DNA of 64,000 bases from Zobellia nedashkovskayae (lineage in GTDB: Bacteria; Bacteroidota; Bacteroidia; Flavobacteriales; Flavobacteriaceae), in NCBI RefSeq assembly GCF_015330125.1, contig NZ_JADDXR010000002.1:4662685-4726684 (forward strand). Direction: 5' to 3'. A program made the position numbers and the translations under genes. This document shows, in pieces, positions 60,766 through 64,000 of this stretch. Position 1 is the stretch's first letter; the number at the start of each line of letters is the position of its first letter. The notes under the pieces are model-generated. The model searched no databases. It saw nothing but the letters and a program-made list of their open reading frames with translations, and was not told where the DNA came from.

Positions 60766-63009
60766 ATGCATAAAATACTTGCTTTAAAGAAAACTGCACT
60801 AATAATTTTTGGTGTACTAAGTGTATTGGCGGTATTGTCCTTGGGCAATTTAAAATTCTCTTTTGATTTTAGTCAGTTTTTCCCGGAAGGAGACCCTGAT
60901 CTTGTGTTTTATAACCAGTTCATTGAAGAATTTGGTACAGATGATAACTTTCTGCTTATTGCAGTAGAGAACGATTCCACCGTTTTTAATCAGGATTTTC
61001 TGCAACGATTTGATGCACTTTCCAAAGAAGCGCTAGAGCTTCCGTTCGTAACTGAATCGCAATCGCTTACAACACTTTTCTATCCATTAAAAACCTCGTT
61101 TGGCTATACTAAGCTGCCAATTATCCATCTGGGCGATTCCACGAAGTACGCATCCGATCTTAATAAAATAAGAGAAGACAATCTATATGTAAACGCACTA
61201 ATAGATGAAAAAGCAACATCCTTGGTACTCGCTTTAGAAACAGAAAACAAATTAGATTACGCGCAGAGCATTATTCTATTGACTAAGGTTAGGGCGCTGC
61301 TAGATAAACACAATTTAAAAAATCACCATCTATTAGGCCGCACCTATTTCTATGAAGCTATAGTTGCTATGCAAAAACACGAAGTAATTGTGAGTAGCAT
61401 TGCATCCATTCTTTTGATATTCATTGTACTTTTATTAATCTACCGTAGAATATTAATTGTTCTTATTGCACTATTTTCTATAACCATAGCACTTTTGCTC
61501 TTTTTAGGATTGCTGTCCGCATTAGGAAAGGAACTGAACGCCATGGCTGCCTTCTACCCTATTTTAATGCTCATAGTGGGTACTTCTGACGTAATCCATA
61601 TTGTAGATGATTATTTGAGCAAACTTAAGACTGGGCTAACGAAAGAGAACGCCCTTTGGTCCACTTTAAAAGAGGTAGGAACCTCCACTTTATTAACTTC
61701 GGTTACTACCGCAATAGGATTTGCATCGCTTTTAACCTCAAAATCCAGTAGTATAAGTGATTTTGGTTTGAATGCAGCTTTAGGAGTTTTAACCGCATTT
61801 ATTACGGTAATTTTCTTGACCAGTGCACTTATATTACTTCCAAAGAAAGAATATTTATTACCCAAAAAAGAAGTATCAACTAAATGGCCCAAGCTATTGT
61901 CTGGCATAAATAACTTCACAAAGAAAAATCATAAACCCATTCTATACATTAGTTTAATATTCACTTTTGCGTGTGCTTATGGAACTACATTAATAGACAC
62001 CAACTATCAAATAAAAGAGAGTCTACCTACCAACAGCCCAATTGCCACCGATTTTAAATTCTTTCAAGATAACTACTCCGGTTTTAGACCCTTAGAAGTA
62101 GCAGTTATGACTCAAGGAACAAGCAAAATATCAGATTTTGAAGTTGTCAAACAAATAGAACGTGCCGAACAACAATTAAAGGGAGAGTCGCCTATACGAA
62201 ACATTCAATCTGTTTCTACACTGTACAAAGCCCTGAACAAAGCTCATAATTTAAATAAGACGGATTATTTCTCGCTTCCAAAAGACGATAAGACTTTTGA
62301 GCTTTATCAAGGAGACATTAAAAAAATGGCTCGTAAACAGTATGGAAAATTCGTAAATAAAAATGAAACGAAATCGCGTATAAGAGCTAGAGTATTGGAT
62401 GTTGGTACAGATACCTTGAACCAGCTGTACAAAAGGTTTGATAGTTTTACCTCTACTCAAACAGACTCCTCTCAGGTTAAATTCAAATTGACGGGAAGCG
62501 GTGTGCTGTTGGACAAAAATTCGTATTATATTCAACAAAGCTTAATAACAGGGCTTTTAGCCGGATTATTAATGGTTGCACTTATAATGGCGCTACTGTT
62601 CAAGAACTTTAAGCTACTCTTAATTTCTTTACTTCCAAACTTGGTACCGCTTCTATTTGCCGGAGCTTTGTTGGGCTATTTGAATATTCCATTAGAATCT
62701 ACTATATCTGTTGTTTTTGCCATTGTATTTGGTATTGCGGTAGATGACACTATTCACTTTTTAGGAAGATATAAATTGTGTAGGGATAAAGGATTGGATA
62801 AAGAGGCTGCCCTAGAAATTACTTTTTCGGAAACAGGTAGAGCACTGATTATCACTACCATGACGTTATTCTTCGGTTTTTTAATATTACTCTTTTCTGC
62901 TCACGCACCAAGCGTAACCATTGGTTTATTGGTAAGTGTAACCCTATTAACAGCTTTGGTATTAGACCTGCTCTTATTGCCAGTTCTAATCCGGTCGTGG
63001 TTAAAATAG
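60766..63009 (+). CDS. MMPL/RND-family exporter
   Basis: A 747-residue inner-membrane RND-type transporter with two halves, each with a large periplasmic loop after the first helix and a sterol-sensing-like six-helix bundle. The first half shows VGTSDVIHIVDDYLSKLK near 269-286 and TTAIGFASLLTS near 313; the second shows FGIAVDDTIHFLGRYKL near 648-664 and TTMTLFFGFLILLF. The Asp-Asp-Thr-Ile-His stretch carries the proton-relay Asp of the MMPL class. It probably exports lipid or hydrophobic compounds, driven by proton flow. The ATG at 60766 fits the N-terminal helix; nothing else shares its transcript. Confidence 0.92.
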   Translation: MHKILALKKTALIIFGVLSVLAVLSLGNLKFSFDFSQFFPEGDPDLVFYNQFIEEFGTDDNFLLIAVENDSTVFNQDFLQRFDALSKEALELPFVTESQSLTTLFYPLKTSFGYTKLPIIHLGDSTKYASDLNKIREDNLYVNALIDEKATSLVLALETENKLDYAQSIILLTKVRALLDKHNLKNHHLLGRTYFYEAIVAMQKHEVIVSSIASILLIFIVLLLIYRRILIVLIALFSITIALLLFLGLLSALGKELNAMAAFYPILMLIVGTSDVIHIVDDYLSKLKTGLTKENALWSTLKEVGTSTLLTSVTTAIGFASLLTSKSSSISDFGLNAALGVLTAFITVIFLTSALILLPKKEYLLPKKEVSTKWPKLLSGINNFTKKNHKPILYISLIFTFACAYGTTLIDTNYQIKESLPTNSPIATDFKFFQDNYSGFRPLEVAVMTQGTSKISDFEVVKQIERAEQQLKGESPIRNIQSVSTLYKALNKAHNLNKTDYFSLPKDDKTFELYQGDIKKMARKQYGKFVNKNETKSRIRARVLDVGTDTLNQLYKRFDSFTSTQTDSSQVKFKLTGSGVLLDKNSYYIQQSLITGLLAGLLMVALIMALLFKNFKLLLISLLPNLVPLLFAGALLGYLNIPLESTISVVFAIVFGIAVDDTIHFLGRYKLCRDKGLDKEAALEITFSETGRALIITTMTLFFGFLILLFSAHAPSVTIGLLVSVTLLTALVLDLLLLPVLIRSWLK

Positions 63010-63425
63010 AAATGTAAAATTGCGTATAAGTCTATATCCAACAGAATTTCATGTGTATACAAAACCTTCTATACAAGACAACCTTAATAGCAGTAAGCAT
63101 ATTGGCAGCTAACTGTTATCATTCTAAAATAAAAATTGAAATTTACTGTTTTTCGGCCTTGAGAAATTTTCTGAGTTCTTTACGGGCTACTATAATTCTG
63201 TACAATACAATAGACATAAATGAAAGCCAAGCGAAAAAAAGGAGGTACTCCATAACGATACTAATTTTGGGGACTATGTTAGGTTAAATCTCTTTTATTC
63301 TAGCCACATTACAGTGACATAGAATAGCATATGTACTATTTGGAAGATAAACATAGTAATTAGTTTTGGATTTTCCTACACTAAAGTTAAAAAAAACACA
63401 AATAATTTGTTTTTTTCATTAAGAA
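63010..63425. other. Intergenic stretch with one small candidate gene
   Basis: Between the MMPL gene and the terminator of the TPR gene. A 78-codon plus-strand ORF at 63051-63287 looks non-coding in composition; the minus-strand small membrane ORF within it (63143-63253) is the better candidate. Nothing else is seen. Confidence 0.5.
63143..63253 (-). CDS. Possible 36-residue single-helix membrane protein
   Basis: ATG at 63253 opens a 36-codon frame, MEYLLFFAWLSFMSIVLYRI followed by a Arg/Lys-rich tail (ARKELRKFLKAEKQ). A hydrophobic helix of about 18 residues followed by a basic cytoplasmic tail is what a real small membrane protein looks like. There is no recognised promoter and no comparison is possible here, so it is a candidate only. 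It overlaps the less convincing 78-codon ORF on the other strand. Confidence 0.35.
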   Translation of the reverse strand: MEYLLFFAWLSFMSIVLYRIIVARKELRKFLKAEKQ

Positions 63426-63455
63426 AAAGAGTCAAAACCTACGTCTTGACTCTTT
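63426..63455 (-). terminator. Minus-strand terminator after the TPR gene
   Basis: AAAGAGTCAA at 63426-63435 and TTGACTCTTT at 63446-63455 form a 10-bp stem; on the minus strand the hairpin is followed by a T-run. Confidence 0.82.
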
Positions 63456-63526
63456 AAAAAACAACTTAATCTAAACCCAAATCATTATCAGACTGTTACA
63501 CAGTAGGACTTGAACCACATCTTTAC

Positions 63527-64000
63527 CTATAACTTTGCGATACTCCCTTCTGAAGAAGGCCCCAATTCATAAATTGCTTCGGCTAATTCTGTTTTAATCG
63601 CTTTTGCTTTTTCAATTTGCCCTGTAGCTTTATAAATTTCAGCAGCATAGAGTAGTATAGCTGGTTCAAAAGTTTTTCCCTCAATATACTCTTGAACAAT
63701 CTCTAATGCCTTCTCTTTATCTCCTTTTTTAAAGTGACTATATGCCAATAAGCTATACGATTCTGGTGTGGGTCTATTACCCACTTCTTTTCTTGACAGT
63801 TTTAACGCCTTGTCAAACTGATCTGTTCTGTCTAAATAAAGTGAAACATTGTACGTGTTGTACATATCTCCATACGCTGGATTTTGAACCATTTCAAAAT
63901 AAGTATCAAAATTTGAGAGGCTTTTTAAATCATCGCCCATGAAATCTGCAATTTCAGCTTTTAACAAATAATAATCAGGTGCCTTATAGTTTTTGGTTAC
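63527..64000 (-). CDS. TPR-repeat protein, C-terminal part
   Basis: The frame is open to the window edge (Val-Thr-Lys-Asn-Tyr-Lys-Ala-Pro-Asp-Tyr-Tyr before the TTG-coded Leu at 63967), so the N-terminal part is outside. The visible 157 residues contain tetratricopeptide-like helices: YGDMYNTYNVSLYLDRTDQFDKALKLSRKEV, TPESYSLLAYSHFKKGDKEKALEIVQEYI and EPAILLYAAEIYKATGQIEKAKAIKTELAEA, in the usual 34-residue period with Ala-Leu and Tyr/Gly positions. TPR proteins mediate protein contacts; the function of the full protein cannot be judged. It ends with a terminator at 63426-63455. Confidence 0.75.
   Translation of the reverse strand, partial: VTKNYKAPDYYLLKAEIADFMGDDLKSLSNFDTYFEMVQNPAYGDMYNTYNVSLYLDRTDQFDKALKLSRKEVGNRPTPESYSLLAYSHFKKGDKEKALEIVQEYIEGKTFEPAILLYAAEIYKATGQIEKAKAIKTELAEAIYELGPSSEGSIAKL

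Noticed and set aside
63051..63287. 78-codon plus-strand ORF after the MMPL gene
   Set aside because: Composition is unlike a real protein and it overlaps a better small membrane ORF on the opposite strand.
63501..63520. A T-loop-like sequence on the minus strand (GGTTCAAGTCC)
   Set aside because: The flanking bases do not form a T-stem, D-arm or acceptor stem; it is the downstream region of the TPR gene.
1..64000. CRISPR arrays, prophage, insertion sequences, rRNA
   Set aside because: No regular repeat-spacer pattern, transposase, integrase, phage structural gene or rRNA segment was recognised.

Overview
This window looks like a chromosomal segment of a marine member of the Flavobacteriaceae (Bacteroidota). 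The grounds are AT-rich intergenic DNA, -7 promoter elements of the TAnnTTTG type instead of E. coli -10 boxes, many short-leader lipoproteins, a C-terminal type IX secretion (T9SS) sorting domain, a PL7 alginate lyase, and families that are common in that group (DUF4199, DUF2490, DUF547, ECF sigma modules with a Spy-like sensor). The genus cannot be fixed from the sequence; a relative of Zobellia, Maribacter or Arenibacter would fit. There are about 50 protein genes, no recognisable rRNA or tRNA, no CRISPR array, no prophage and no intact insertion sequence.

Layout. 1-6.6 kb: tail of a DUF4199 membrane protein, a membrane-anchored GT2 glycosyltransferase, a phosphohexomutase, an MsbA-like ABC exporter, and an ECF sigma factor with a membrane partner and a Spy-like periplasmic protein. 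6.6-16 kb: a YCF48-like lipoprotein, an RsmB-family rRNA methyltransferase, PurL, a GNAT acetyltransferase and a large T9SS-secreted protein. 16-24.6 kb: a fatty-acid degradation cluster (acyl-CoA ligase, MarR regulator with a 32-bp perfect palindrome at its promoter, fadN, fadA, fadE). A four-helix-bundle (S23/IVP-like) gene flanked by 10-bp inverted repeats sits between fadN and fadA. 24.6-31.1 kb: a GH15 glucan/trehalose hydrolase diverges from a fused trehalose-6-phosphate synthase/phosphatase, which is followed closely by a TolB/SnoaL fusion and an MFS transporter. 31.4-39.2 kb: loosely packed accessory genes (OmpA lipid-anchored-type protein, SMP-30-like lipoprotein, SnoaL protein, MDR oxidoreductase, PIG-L deacetylase, alginate lyase).

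39.3-42.3 kb holds the most unusual unit: an ArsR-type repressor, a CxxC thioredoxin-like protein, a YraQ/ArsP-type permease with an FCSC motif, and an exported protein that joins an acetolactate-decarboxylase-like domain to an FmdE-like domain. Two matching ArsR-type operators lie in front of arsR and of the thioredoxin gene. A separate 30-bp perfect palindrome with a CRP-like core lies just upstream. 42.4-47.9 kb: an M1 aminopeptidase, a ThuA/sugar-dehydrogenase/PKD/cytochrome c lipoprotein and a TPMT-family methyltransferase.

48.0-51.5 kb is a probable copper module: a small Cys-rich membrane protein, an MbnP-family lipoprotein, its diheme MbnH/MauG partner, and a Cys-rich outer-membrane barrel, with no methanobactin genes in sight. 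51.8-64 kb: DUF2490, a fused hydrolase-OsmC protein, YceI and Cu/Zn superoxide dismutase lipoproteins, an ECF sigma/RskA-like anti-sigma pair, a double VOC protein, a TIGR04283-type glycosyltransferase, DUF547, a BamA-like barrel, an MMPL exporter and the C-terminal part of a TPR protein. Metal(loid) and oxidative stress handling (ArsR operon, TPMT, MbnP/MbnH, SodC, OsmC) is the recurring theme from 39 to 55 kb; whether these units are functionally linked is inference.
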